A DNA stretch of 58,563 nucleotides, from assembly GCA_003576765.1 (NCBI GenBank), contig QEVP01000022.1, positions 1-58,563 on the forward strand, read 5' to 3'. This document shows, piece by piece, positions 1-9,691 of this stretch (position 1 is the first letter of the stretch; the number at the start of each line of letters is the position of its first letter). The translations under genes and the position numbers were made by a program. Under the pieces are notes generated by a model. The model did no database searches. It saw only the letters and a list, made by a program, of their open reading frames with translations, and was not told the origin of the DNA. This DNA comes from Pseudomonadota bacterium. GTDB taxonomy: Bacteria; Pseudomonadota; Alphaproteobacteria; Rhizobiales; Xanthobacteraceae.

Positions 1-90
1 TGGCGGAGAGGGAGGGATTCGAACCCCCGATAGGCTTGCACCTATGCCGCATTTCGAGTGCGGTGCATTCAACCACTCTGCCACCTCTCC
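1..90 (-). tRNA. tRNA-Ser (CGA)
   Basis: Read on the minus strand this is a 90-nt class II tRNA with a 7-bp acceptor stem beginning GGAGAGG, a long variable arm, a GGTTCGAATCC T-arm and an encoded 3' CCA. The anticodon loop reads CTCGAAA, giving anticodon CGA, which decodes UCG serine codons. The 3' end lies at the first base of the window, so the gene is complete. The 273 bases to the next gene hold no recognisable feature apart from GC-rich sequence. Confidence 0.97.
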
Positions 91-363
91 ACACCGTCGA
101 AAGTGCCTGGCTTGCCGTCGTGGCGAACGGGCCGGGGAGGGCGCGGGCCGCCTCGGGCGGCGCCGCCCTGCGGCGCGTCTCTTTAAGGCGATTTGAAATG
201 CCGCGTCAATGCGTCGGTGTCCCCGGCCGCCCGCCGGGGTCACCCCCGCCGGCCATCAGCCAGCGCCGGGCACCCCGGCCTCGCTTTCAACGGCGGGCGC
301 CCGCGCGATGCCCCGAACAGGCGCACGTAGACCACGGCACAGCCCGCCGCCGCTTACCTGCGC

Positions 364-3300
364 TCAGGCGAGCCGCCCGCTGGCATGCGCCAGCAGCGTA
401 TAGACCAGCCCGGTTTCAGAGGTGAGGTGGCGGCCAAGCGCCGCCGCGCCATCCTCGTCGCGGGCGATATCGTCGATCAGCCGCTCGAACTCGGCGATAT
501 AGCGGTCCACCGTCTGCTTGAAGGCGCGGTCGCCGCGATATTTGCGGCCGACCTCGTCGAAGGCTTTCTGCCCGGCGGGCGTATACAGCCGCTTGGTGAA
601 CACCTTGTTCTCGCCGCGCTGATAGCGTTCCCACATCTCGCCGGCGAGATCGGGATTCATCAGCCGGCCGATGTCGAGGGACAGGGTATCGAGCGGGTTC
701 GGCGCCGTGCGTGGCTCCGCGCGGCGCGAGGCGGGCGCACCGTAGTCGTCGCCGGTGGTGGCACGGCCGAGCAGGTCGTTGAGCCAGCCGTCGTTGTCGG
801 CCTCGCCTGCGGCGGTCGGCGGGGCGTCCATCCGCCGCGGCGTCATGCCGAAGTCCGGCGGCGGTATGGCGGCGGCGCTGCCGGTGTCGCGCGGGCGGGG
901 GGCGGAGCGTGGCGCCGCGCTGCCGCGTGCGCCGACGGCAGCGAGCATCGGCTCGTCCTCGCGGCTGTGACCGTTGCGCGGAGAAGCGGTCGCGACGTCG
1001 AGGCCGTGGCCATGGCGGGCGACGATGCGGTTCAACTCAGCCAGCGCCTCGATCTGATCGACGATGACCTTGCGCATCTGGGCCGCGCCGTCCGCGGTCT
1101 CCTGCGGAATTTCCAGCACGCCGCGGCGCAGTTCGGCACGCGTCGCCTCCAGTTCCTCGTGCATCTCCGCCGCCATCTGGCGCATCCCTTGCACGAGCGC
1201 GGCGAACCGGTCGGCCGACTGCTGGAACAGCGCCTCCGCTTCGCCGGCGTTTTCCTGGTACAGGGCGTTCATCGTCTCGGCGGTGAGGCGCCGCTGCTCC
1301 TCCGCGGAGCGGCGGACTTCCTCGAACTGGCTGGTGATGACCGCCGCGCCTGCGCCGGCGGTGTCGGCCACCACCCGTGCGATGTCGCGCGCGCGCTCCT
1401 CGGCCGCGGCGAGGGATTGCTCAAGCAGGCTCGTGAACCGCGACAGCCGCTGGTCGAAATCGGTGGTGCGCTGGTCGAGCGTGGCGACCAGGGCTTCAAG
1501 CTCGGCCTTGCGTTCGGAGACCGACGAGGTCGCGCTCGCGTTGCTGCGGTCGAGCAGCGCCACCGCCTGCACCAGGGCCTGGCCATGGGCGTCGAACTGC
1601 GCCGAGAGCCCGCCGAGGTCTTCGGCCGCTTTCGTGGTGCGCTCGGTGAACGTCGCGAGCTGGCTGTCGAGCGCCTGCGCGGCCGCGCCGTTGCGGGCGT
1701 TGACGTCGTTGATGGTCGAGACGAAATCGGCGACGCGCGTGACCAGGGTGCGCTCCAGCGAGTTGAGGTTCTCGTGGGCGCCGGTCAGCACCTCCTGTAA
1801 CAGGATGTTGCCTTCGCGCAGCCGCTCGAACAGCGCCACCGTGTCGGTACGCAGGATCTTGCTGGTCTCCTGCATTTCGGTCACGGCGGCGCTGGCCACC
1901 TGCCGCGACTGCTCGATGGCGGCGCGCGAGGTCTGTTCGACTTCCTTCAGCGTCTTGTTGACGGCACCGGTCGCAACCTCGCCGGCGCTGGTGATCATCC
2001 TTGCAAGCTCGGACGAATTGGTGGTCATCGCCTGGCTGAAGGCGTGCGTCCGGCTCTCGATCGCCTTCAGCGCATCCTCCGTCACGCGGATGATGTCGGC
2101 GGAGATGCGGCCGGTGCGGTTGTCGAGGGCGCCGATCAGCAGGCCGCTCTTGTCGTCGACGAGGCGGGCAAGTTGCTCGGCCTTTTCGGTGGCAAAGCCC
2201 ACCATGTGCTCCGAGCGGCTGGTGATCGCCGTGCCGAGGTTGTCGGCCGCCGCCGTGGTGACGCGCTCGACCTCCGTTGCGGTCACACGGATCTGCGTGC
2301 TGATGTCGGTGCCGGTCGTCGTGAGCGTCGCGTGGGCTTCGCGCGCGCTGGTCTGGATGGCGTTGGCGGCGCTGGCCGACGCGGCGGTCAGGCTGCGCTC
2401 GATATCGGCGGAGATCGTTTTGATCTCGGCGGCGATGCCGGACGATTCGCCGGACAGCGTTTCGCGCACGGTATCGACCACGCTTTGAATGCGGGCGATC
2501 GCCTCGCTGGCGCCGCCGACAAGGCTCTCCCGCGCCTCGCGCACGCTGGTTTGCAGGGTCTGGGTGCTGTTCACGGTGGCGGCGCCCAGAATGCGCTCGG
2601 CATCGGCCGAAACGGTGCGGATTTGCGCGGCACTGTCATTGGTGCCGCTGACGAGCGTCGATTGGGCCTCGCGCGCCGCGGCCAGCAGCGCCGAGGAGAT
2701 CGCGGCGGTGGCGCCGGTCAGCGTGCTTTCCACATCCGCAACCAGGGTCCTGATCTGATCGTTGGTCTGGCTCGAGATGGCGTTGAGCGTGGCGCGCGCC
2801 CCGTCGGTGCTGCTGGTGAGCGCGAACGTGGTGCTGGAGCCGAGCGAGGACAGGGTCTGCTCGATCTCCGCCGACAGCGCCTTGACCTGCTCGGCGGTGC
2901 CGGTGGAGGCGGTGAGCAGGGCGGCATGCGCTTCGCGCGCGCTCGACAGGATCGAGGCGGCGGCATCGGACCCGACGGCGGTGAGGGTACGCTCGATGTC
3001 TGCGGTCGCAAGCCGAAGCTGGCTGTCGACATTGCCGGCAATCGCGATCAGCGACTGCTGGGCGGAGGTGGCGCCGGTCTCGATCGAGCCGGCCGCCGTG
3101 GCAATCAGCCCGGTCAGGGTCTGTTCGGCGCGCTCGACGTTCGACCTGATGGCCAGCGACAACTCCTCGGCGCGCGCCACCAGCACGTCGCTGGCCTGGC
3201 GGCCGCTCATCTCCATGCGGCCGGTGACCGCATCGACGCGCGAGCCGAGCAGATCCTCGAACTGCGCCACGCGCGTTTCGATATCGGCGGCAACGGCGCC

Positions 3301-5454
3301 GGCGCGCTGGTCGAGCGTCTGGTGGATATCCTCGAAGCGCGCGGTGATGGTGTCGGTGAGCGCGACGCTGCGGCCGTCGATCGCCTGCGTCGCATCGGCA
3401 ATGCGCCGGTCGATTGCCGCAACCGCTTCTTCGGCGCTGCCGGAGAGCGAGGCGGTGAGGTTGGCAAGCCGCTGGTCGAGGGTGGTCACCACGCGCTGGG
3501 CGCCATCGTTCATCACAGCGTTGAGCGAGGCGAGCCGGGTATCGATCTCGCCGATCACCTTGACGGCGCCGCCGCCGAAGGCGGTGTCGAACTCGGCGAA
3601 GCGCGCCTCCAGCGTGCCGCCGATCGAGCGCGCGCGCGCGTCGAACGTCGTCTCGAAGGTCTTCAGATGACCGCCGACCGTATCGTCGAACGCCTTGAGC
3701 CGGCTATCGAGCGACTGGTCGAGATGGTTGACGCGGGATTCCAGCGTGGCCTGGAAGCGCGCCAGCCGCTGTTCGAGCGTGGCGCTGAGCGCGCCGCCCG
3801 AGGTGCTGACGCGGGCGTCGAAGTTGTCGACGTAGTTCTTCAGATTTTCGGCGATGTCCTGCGTGCGCTGGCCGAGCCGTTCGACGATCTCGCCGCCGTA
3901 CGCCTTCACCGTATGGTCGAACGTCGAGATATGCCGCGTGATCAGCGCGCCGAGCGCCTCGCTGTCGCGCGCGAAGCGTTCGGCAAGCTCGGTGCCCTGG
4001 TTGCGCAACAGGTCGTCGAAGGTGGTGAGACGCTGGGCAAAGGTGTCGTTGGCGACATCGGTCTGGCTGGCGATGCGCTCGACGAGGGTATTGACGGTGA
4101 CGTCGACCGCCTCGGTCGCCTTTTCGCCGCTGGTCAGGATGCGCTCGGCGAGCCGGTTGCCGGCGTCGTCGATACGCGCCGAAAGGTCGTGGCTGCGCAA
4201 TTCGAGTTCGAGGAGAAGCGACTCGCCGCTGGTCTTGAGCGAATCGTGGACCTGCTCGGTGCGGTCGGTGATGCTGTCGACGATGGCCGCGGACCGCACC
4301 TCGAAATCGCTGGTCACGCGCTCGATGCGGTCGGCCAGCATGTCGTGGACACGCTCGGCGAGATCGACGAACTCGGTGTGGACGTGACCGGTCTTGAAGT
4401 TGAGGCTGCTGGTCAGCCGCTCGCTGGCGTCGAGCACGGCGCGGGTGGTTTCGGAACTGGCTTCTTCGAGGCGGTCGAGCAGGTCGCCGCCGCGTTCGCC
4501 GAGCGCCAGGATCATGTTGTCGCCGGCGCTGGCCAGCGCGCGCGTGATGTGCTCGCCGCGCTCTTCGAGCGCCTGGGTGATGCTTTTGGCCACCTCGTCG
4601 ACGCGCGAGGCGATGGCGTCGGAAATCAGCGCGATGTCGTGGCGCAGGTCGATCTGGACGCCAGAGATGGCGCTGCGCACCTGTTCGGCCTGGCCGACGA
4701 GGTTGTCGCGCTGGTGGGCGATGTCCTGCAACAGCGCACGGATGCGCACCTCGTTGTCGGCATAGGCGCGCTCGAGCGCCGAGACCTCGTTGGTCACCAG
4801 CGATTCCAGTTCGCCGGCGCGCGCCACCGCGCGCTCGATGCCGTCGCCCATGGCGGCCACTTCGCGGCGGATCGCCTGGCCGACGGTCACCATGGAGTCG
4901 CCGGCGGTGGTCTCGGGCTCGGAGAAGCGCACCGCCACCCGCGCCATCGCCTGCGCGATCATCGCAAGCTCCTGACCGCGGCCGATAAGGCCGGCGATGA
5001 AATAGAACAGCAGGATCGGCGCGCAGAACAGGGCCGCGAGGCCGGTTAACGCCAGCACGCCGGCCGAGCCCTGGCCGGTCATCGCCTGCAGTGAGGGCAG
5101 GAAGCTGATGCTGAGCAGCACGCCGCCGATCAGCCAGATCGCGGCGAAGATCGTGGCGAGGGTGTAGACGTTGCGGCTCGAGCGGCCGCGCTGCAGCGAC
5201 TGAAGAATCTGGCCGATCGATGCGCGGTCGTCGTTGGCGGCGGCGCGCGTGAAGCGCGTCTCCTCGGCCGGCGGGAAGACCGGCGCGGCGGGCGCTACGG
5301 CATCGAAATCGGGCTTGTCGGCAGGTGTGACGGTGATGGCGGCGCCGGCGTCATCGGTGGCGCGGGCCGGTTCGTCACCGGAATTGAGAGCCTCCTGAAT
5401 GGCGGCGAGCGCGTCTTCGGTGGGGTCTTTGACCTTCTTCGGAGTGTTCGCCAT
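364..5454 (-). CDS. Giant membrane-anchored coiled-coil protein, apolipoprotein-like; candidate growth pole ring (GPR/RgsE) homologue
   Basis: A 1696-residue protein. A charged, Pro/Ala-rich N-terminus is followed by two membrane segments at about residues 97-120 and 132-157, so both ends should face the same side, probably the cytoplasm. Nearly all the rest is Ala/Glu/Arg/Thr-rich helix without aromatic residues. From about residue 636 the sequence repeats every 22 residues (IDTRLASL, LDQRLANL, IDRRIADA), and at about 817-1060 every 44 residues (TADIERTL, SAEIEQTL, VADVESTL, SADAERIL), the 11/22-mer pattern of apolipoproteins A/E. A low-complexity linker leads to a globular C-terminal segment of about 100 residues (GEMWERYQRGENKVF). 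In Agrobacterium and Sinorhizobium the large apolipoprotein-like GPR/RgsE proteins (about 2100 residues) form a ring at the growing pole; size, anchor and repeats match that type, but orthology is inferred. Start chosen at 5454; a CtrA-like box lies about 180 bases upstream. Confidence 0.7.
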   Translation of the reverse strand: MANTPKKVKDPTEDALAAIQEALNSGDEPARATDDAGAAITVTPADKPDFDAVAPAAPVFPPAEETRFTRAAANDDRASIGQILQSLQRGRSSRNVYTLATIFAAIWLIGGVLLSISFLPSLQAMTGQGSAGVLALTGLAALFCAPILLFYFIAGLIGRGQELAMIAQAMARVAVRFSEPETTAGDSMVTVGQAIRREVAAMGDGIERAVARAGELESLVTNEVSALERAYADNEVRIRALLQDIAHQRDNLVGQAEQVRSAISGVQIDLRHDIALISDAIASRVDEVAKSITQALEERGEHITRALASAGDNMILALGERGGDLLDRLEEASSETTRAVLDASERLTSSLNFKTGHVHTEFVDLAERVHDMLADRIERVTSDFEVRSAAIVDSITDRTEQVHDSLKTSGESLLLELELRSHDLSARIDDAGNRLAERILTSGEKATEAVDVTVNTLVERIASQTDVANDTFAQRLTTFDDLLRNQGTELAERFARDSEALGALITRHISTFDHTVKAYGGEIVERLGQRTQDIAENLKNYVDNFDARVSTSGGALSATLEQRLARFQATLESRVNHLDQSLDSRLKAFDDTVGGHLKTFETTFDARARSIGGTLEARFAEFDTAFGGGAVKVIGEIDTRLASLNAVMNDGAQRVVTTLDQRLANLTASLSGSAEEAVAAIDRRIADATQAIDGRSVALTDTITARFEDIHQTLDQRAGAVAADIETRVAQFEDLLGSRVDAVTGRMEMSGRQASDVLVARAEELSLAIRSNVERAEQTLTGLIATAAGSIETGATSAQQSLIAIAGNVDSQLRLATADIERTLTAVGSDAAASILSSAREAHAALLTASTGTAEQVKALSAEIEQTLSSLGSSTTFALTSSTDGARATLNAISSQTNDQIRTLVADVESTLTGATAAISSALLAAAREAQSTLVSGTNDSAAQIRTVSADAERILGAATVNSTQTLQTSVREARESLVGGASEAIARIQSVVDTVRETLSGESSGIAAEIKTISADIERSLTAASASAANAIQTSAREAHATLTTTGTDISTQIRVTATEVERVTTAAADNLGTAITSRSEHMVGFATEKAEQLARLVDDKSGLLIGALDNRTGRISADIIRVTEDALKAIESRTHAFSQAMTTNSSELARMITSAGEVATGAVNKTLKEVEQTSRAAIEQSRQVASAAVTEMQETSKILRTDTVALFERLREGNILLQEVLTGAHENLNSLERTLVTRVADFVSTINDVNARNGAAAQALDSQLATFTERTTKAAEDLGGLSAQFDAHGQALVQAVALLDRSNASATSSVSERKAELEALVATLDQRTTDFDQRLSRFTSLLEQSLAAAEERARDIARVVADTAGAGAAVITSQFEEVRRSAEEQRRLTAETMNALYQENAGEAEALFQQSADRFAALVQGMRQMAAEMHEELEATRAELRRGVLEIPQETADGAAQMRKVIVDQIEALAELNRIVARHGHGLDVATASPRNGHSREDEPMLAAVGARGSAAPRSAPRPRDTGSAAAIPPPDFGMTPRRMDAPPTAAGEADNDGWLNDLLGRATTGDDYGAPASRRAEPRTAPNPLDTLSLDIGRLMNPDLAGEMWERYQRGENKVFTKRLYTPAGQKAFDEVGRKYRGDRAFKQTVDRYIAEFERLIDDIARDEDGAAALGRHLTSETGLVYTLLAHASGRLA

Positions 5455-6068
5455 GTCAGTTTACGCCCTCGTTTGTACGCATCGGGGAGCGCTCGGCGCT
5501 GTGGGATCGTCCGATCCACCCGGCACCGGGCGCCGGCCAGCACGGAATCGCTGGCGAGGCCCGCCGTGTGGCTTGTCCCCTACTTCCGCAAACATCCTAT
5601 TGGCTTGATGGCTCGAATGAAACGGGGATGATTAAGGTTGTCTTAATCATCGTTAACGGCGACCTCGGAGGTTCACGCAAAATCAACGCTTTCGCCGTGG
5701 GAGGGGAGGCCAATAGTGGCGGAATCGTGGCTTAATTGCAGCATATTTACGGCAGATGAGGGGTGAGCGAGCGAACGATCCGTTAACCGATTTCGTGGTG
5801 AGGTGGCCGCTCGCCACCCACCGGACCGGGTGGCAGGAGCCCGCCGTGCCCGCAACGCCTTCACCGCGCCCGCTGATCTTCATCCCGTCGCCGCCGCTGG
5901 TGCCGGACCAGCGCCCGCCATCCGGCCGTCGTCGCGACTGACCTCGACCTCGCTCGACATTTTGCACCGTTGCGGTCGCCGCGTGTCCGAGCGGCCATTC
6001 GATGCTGGCGCGGCGCAGACCGAGCCGGTATAGGACAGCGCGTATCGTTTCCCGCAAGACGAGCCATC
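5455..6068. other. 614-base divergent intergenic region
   Basis: Non-coding spacer between the giant coiled-coil gene (minus) and the ferredoxin gene (plus). It is visibly richer in A/T around 5590-5780 than its surroundings and carries several TTAA words, including the perfect palindrome at 5628-5650. Short open frames here have no family resemblance and I do not call them genes. The AT-rich part is the likely promoter region of the minus-strand gene. Confidence 0.6.
5628..5650. promoter_or_regulatory. CtrA-type box TTAA-N7-TTAA inside a perfect palindrome
   Basis: The 9-base arms ATGATTAAG and CTTAATCAT are perfect inverted repeats around GTTGT. Within them TTAA (5632-5635), seven bases, TTAA (5643-5646) exactly matches the established alphaproteobacterial CtrA consensus. 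A further TTAA follows at 5653-5656. The site lies 178-192 bases upstream of the start of the minus-strand coiled-coil gene and more than 400 bases from the ferredoxin gene. Binding by CtrA is inferred. Confidence 0.6.
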
Positions 6069-6389
6069 ATGGTCCAGATTAACTTTGTCGATCACAAAGG
6101 CGAAACCCGCACCGTCGATGCCGACGTCGGCTCGACGGTGATGGAGGCTGCGATCCGCAATGCCATTCCCGGCATCGAGGCGGAGTGCGGCGGCGCCTGC
6201 GCCTGTGCGACCTGCCACGTCTATGTCGATGAAGCCTGGCGCGAGAAGGTCGGCGACCCGACCCCGATGGAAGAGGACATGCTCGACTTCGGCTACGACG
6301 TGCGGCCCAGTTCGCGGCTGTCGTGCCAGATCAAGATCGTCGAGGAGCTGGACGGCCTCACGGTGATGACACCGGAGCGGCAGGCGTAA
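6069..6389 (+). CDS. [2Fe-2S] ferredoxin, adrenodoxin/putidaredoxin type
   Basis: A 106-residue soluble electron carrier. Cluster ligands are Cys40, Cys46, Cys49 and Cys86, in the vertebrate-adrenodoxin spacing C-x5-C-x2-C; an extra Cys44 lies in the same loop (ECGGACACATC). The MEEDMLDF helix and RLSCQI strand are typical of the family, and length is normal. The start at 6069 gives the standard N-terminus MVQINFVDHKG; a longer frame upstream lacks family similarity. Such ferredoxins feed monooxygenases, P450s or Fe-S assembly. A ferredoxin-NADP reductase is encoded 720 bases downstream, suggesting an NADPH-to-ferredoxin pair, but no P450 or oxygenase partner lies in the window. Confidence 0.95.
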   Translation: MVQINFVDHKGETRTVDADVGSTVMEAAIRNAIPGIEAECGGACACATCHVYVDEAWREKVGDPTPMEEDMLDFGYDVRPSSRLSCQIKIVEELDGLTVMTPERQA

Positions 6390-6396
6390 GCGCCTC

Positions 6397-6501
6397 TAGA
6401 GCTTTTCCGCCTCTCGATGGAATCAGAAGCGGAGTTCTAGATTATTGTTTTGACGCGTTTTCTTAACGCGGACCGGTTTCCACTTCGCTCGAAAACGCTC
6501 T
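6397..6501. repeat. Intergenic palindromic repeat, family B
   Basis: One of four copies (others near 19187, 27723 and 55482) of an element that starts AGAGC at one end, contains inverted GAAGCGGA/TCCGCTTC-like arms, then GCGTTTTCTTNACGCG, ACCGGTTTCCACTTCGCT and ends in GAAAACGCTCT. Here it fills the space between the convergent ferredoxin and thioesterase genes, and its end overlaps the TAG stop of the thioesterase. Confidence 0.85.
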
Positions 6502-6952
6502 ATTGCGCAGCCGGCAGCAGCAACCAGCTCAAGTCATCGATCACGGCCTTTGGCAGCGGCGTCGGCTTGCGGCTCGTGCGGTCGACCAGCACGGTGGTGG
6601 CGACGGCCGAAGCGGCGCACACGCCCTCGGCGGAAAATACCCCTTGCGCAAACGTGACCGAGGTGCGGCCGAGCCGGGTGACGCCGAGGCCGATCTCGAT
6701 GCGTCCCGGCCAGTGCAGTTCGGCGCGGAAGTCGATGTCGAGCCGCACCAGCACCCAGCTTGTGCCGGGCGGCATCAGGCCTCGGGCGGGATCGCGGATC
6801 AGCGACACGCGCGCGGTCTCGAAATAGATCGCATGGGCCGTATTGTTGACGTGCTGGTTGGGATCGAGATCGGCGAAGCGGATGTTGTCGGCGTGCCGGT
6901 AGGGAAAATCGTCGAGGCGGGGCGGGCGTTCGCGCGAGCTTGCAGCGGTCAC
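6500..6952 (-). CDS. Acyl-CoA thioesterase, 4-hydroxybenzoyl-CoA thioesterase-like hotdog fold
   Basis: A 150-residue protein of the normal size for a single hotdog domain. The N-terminal signature DLDPNQHVNNTAHAIYFETA carries the Asp/His-Val-Asn-Asn active-site pattern of 4HBT/YbgC enzymes, which hydrolyse acyl- or aroyl-CoA thioesters in the cytoplasm. I chose the GTG at 6952 because an AAGGAG ribosome site stands seven bases upstream; frames extending further have no homology. It diverges from the ferredoxin reductase gene across about 157 bases. The exact substrate cannot be read from the sequence. The TAG stop is contributed by a family-B repeat. Confidence 0.88.
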   Translation of the reverse strand: MTAASSRERPPRLDDFPYRHADNIRFADLDPNQHVNNTAHAIYFETARVSLIRDPARGLMPPGTSWVLVRLDIDFRAELHWPGRIEIGLGVTRLGRTSVTFAQGVFSAEGVCAASAVATTVLVDRTSRKPTPLPKAVIDDLSWLLLPAAQ

Positions 6953-7100
6953 GGGCGGATCTCCTTGCAACAAGCGCCTTAATCGTTCGGCGGGCCGCTT
7001 GACAAGCCCCGGACGCCGGGCCGACGAACGCGATTGGCCCTTTTCCTGCTGCCGCCCTCCGGCTACAGATGGGCCACCGCCGCCCGCTGCAACAAGCTGA

Positions 7101-8138
<1,038 letters not shown>

Positions 8139-8179
8139 GCCGGCGATCCTCTGAAAGCTATCCGGGCCGGGTCACGCAT

Positions 8180-8209
8180 GCGCTGCCCGCGGCGGGCGGC
8201 GCTTTTCTT
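8180..8209 (+). terminator. Rho-independent terminator after the ferredoxin reductase
   Basis: The arms GCGCTGCCCGC and GCGGGCGGCGC pair along 11 bases with one G-T pair and almost no loop, followed by TTTTCTT. Position 40 bases after the stop fits a terminator for the reductase gene. Confidence 0.6.
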
Positions 8210-8290
8210 GCCGGTCATATCGGAATACCATTTCCCTCTACGTCAATACCGCCATCCTAGGCAGGCAAGACAAAAAAGGGAGACAAACGC

Positions 8291-9550
8291 ATGATCAGAG
8301 CCGGTATCGACCGGACGCGCCCTTCCGTGCGCGCCATCCTTCTCGCGGGCCTGACGACCGCGGCGCTCAGCGTTCCGGCGCTCGCGCAGTCGAACGAGCC
8401 GATCAAGATCGGCGTCATCGCCGAGATTCAGGCCATCGCCGGCGCCTCGACGCCGGGCGGCGCGCAGATCGCCGCCGACGAGATCAACGCCAAGGGCGGC
8501 GTGCTGGGCCGCAAGATCGAGATCGTCACCTACGACAACAAAAGTTCGTCCGCCGATTCCGTGCGCGCCTTCCAGCGCGCGGTCAACGAGGACAAGGTGA
8601 GCGCGGTGATCGCCAGCTACATCAGCGAGGTGGTGCTGGCGCTGGAGCCGTGGGCGGCGCGGCTCAAGACGCCGCTGATCACGCCGGGAGCGGCGTCGAA
8701 CGAAATCACCAAGGCGGTGCACAAGGACTACGACCGCAACAAGTTCACCTTCCACGGCTACCTGACCTCGGCGGCGCAGGCGCAAGCGGTGTGCGATGCC
8801 GCCAAGGCGCTCCTGGTCGATGGCCTCAAGATGAAATCGGTGGCGGTGATGAGCGAGGATGCGGCGTGGACGCGGCCGCTCGACGAGGGCTATCTCGCCT
8901 GCTTCCCGAAGGCGGGGCTGACCGTGGTCGATCATGTCCGCTTCTCGCCCGACACCACCGACTTCACGCCGATCTTCAACCGCATCGAAGCCAAGAAGCC
9001 GGACGCCATCGTCACCGGCATCTCGCATGTCGGCGTGCAGCCGACGGTGCAGGCCGCCAACCTGCAGGTGCCGATCCCGTTCTTCGGCATCAGCGCGCAG
9101 GCGCTGAGCCCGACCTTCTGGAAGGACACCAACGGCGCGGCGCAAGGCGTGCCGTCGCTTGCGGTGGCGACCGCCAACGTCGCGGTAACGCCGAAGACAA
9201 AACCGTTCGCAGAAAGCTATCAGAAGCGGTTCGGCAACCCGCCGGCCTATACCGGCTACACCGCCTATGACGAGGTTTACATCATTGCCGAGGCGATCAA
9301 GCGCGCCGGCGGCACTTCCGATCCCGACAAGCTGGTTGCCGAGCTTGAGAAGACCGACTTCGAGGGCACCATCGGCCGTGTGCAGTTCTACGGCAAGAAC
9401 GACGAGTTCACGCACGGCCTGGTCTACGGGCCGAACAATATCAGCGGGCTCGTGTTCCAGTGGCAGGACGGCAAGCAGGTGACGGTGTGGCCGCCGAAGA
9501 TCGCCGACGGCAAGCTGAAGTATCCGACTTACGTCAAGCTGCCTCAGTAA
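8291..9550 (+). CDS. Orphan periplasmic binding protein of the branched-chain amino acid (HAAT/Liv) ABC family
   Basis: A 419-residue type I periplasmic binding protein. Residues 1 to about 33 form a Sec signal peptide with a hydrophobic core (ILLAGLTTAALSVPALAQ). The mature part begins IKIGVIAEIQAIAGASTPGG, the usual first strand and ligand loop of the LivJ/K family, and continues with the two-lobe fold (KTPLITPGAASNEI, TGYTAYDEVYIIAEAIKRAGG). A good ribosome site, AAGGGAGA, precedes the ATG. No permease or ATPase gene is adjacent, so it either serves one of the three Liv systems further along or works as a sensor partner. Ligand unknown. Confidence 0.88.
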   Translation: MIRAGIDRTRPSVRAILLAGLTTAALSVPALAQSNEPIKIGVIAEIQAIAGASTPGGAQIAADEINAKGGVLGRKIEIVTYDNKSSSADSVRAFQRAVNEDKVSAVIASYISEVVLALEPWAARLKTPLITPGAASNEITKAVHKDYDRNKFTFHGYLTSAAQAQAVCDAAKALLVDGLKMKSVAVMSEDAAWTRPLDEGYLACFPKAGLTVVDHVRFSPDTTDFTPIFNRIEAKKPDAIVTGISHVGVQPTVQAANLQVPIPFFGISAQALSPTFWKDTNGAAQGVPSLAVATANVAVTPKTKPFAESYQKRFGNPPAYTGYTAYDEVYIIAEAIKRAGGTSDPDKLVAELEKTDFEGTIGRVQFYGKNDEFTHGLVYGPNNISGLVFQWQDGKQVTVWPPKIADGKLKYPTYVKLPQ

Positions 9551-9563
9551 GAGGCGGCAAACG

Positions 9564-9684
9564 TGTCCCGGATGCGGTGCAGTATGGAATACTGCACCGC
9601 TGGTCCGGGACCGTTTCAAGCGCTGTCCCGGTGACGATCCCGGATCTGCGGCGCAACGTTGCACGCTGCGCCGTGCCCGGGATG
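9564..9684. repeat. Pair of REP-like hairpins (family E)
   Basis: Two adjacent imperfect palindromes. The first has outer arms GTCCCGG/CCGGGAC and perfect inner arms CGGTGCAGTAT/ATACTGCACCG around GGA. The second (from 9636) has ATCCCGG, GGCGCAACGT and GCCCGGGAT arms. They start 14 bases after the stop of the binding-protein gene and end at the stop of the convergent SGNH gene. The same two-hairpin arrangement recurs after msrB at 17562. Confidence 0.8.
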
Positions 9685-9691
9685 CAGCGCG

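Noticed and set aside
385..5049. Very long open frames on the plus strand opposite the giant coiled-coil gene (one about 1000 codons).
   Set aside because: They are antisense shadows caused by GC-rich third positions and the Ala/Arg/Glu-rich repeats. Their products are Arg/Gly/Ala-rich without motifs, and the minus-strand frame has clear membrane helices and repeats.
9551..9691. Simple terminator between convergent genes.
   Set aside because: The hairpins lack T-runs and recur as a pair elsewhere, so they are described as a repeat family.
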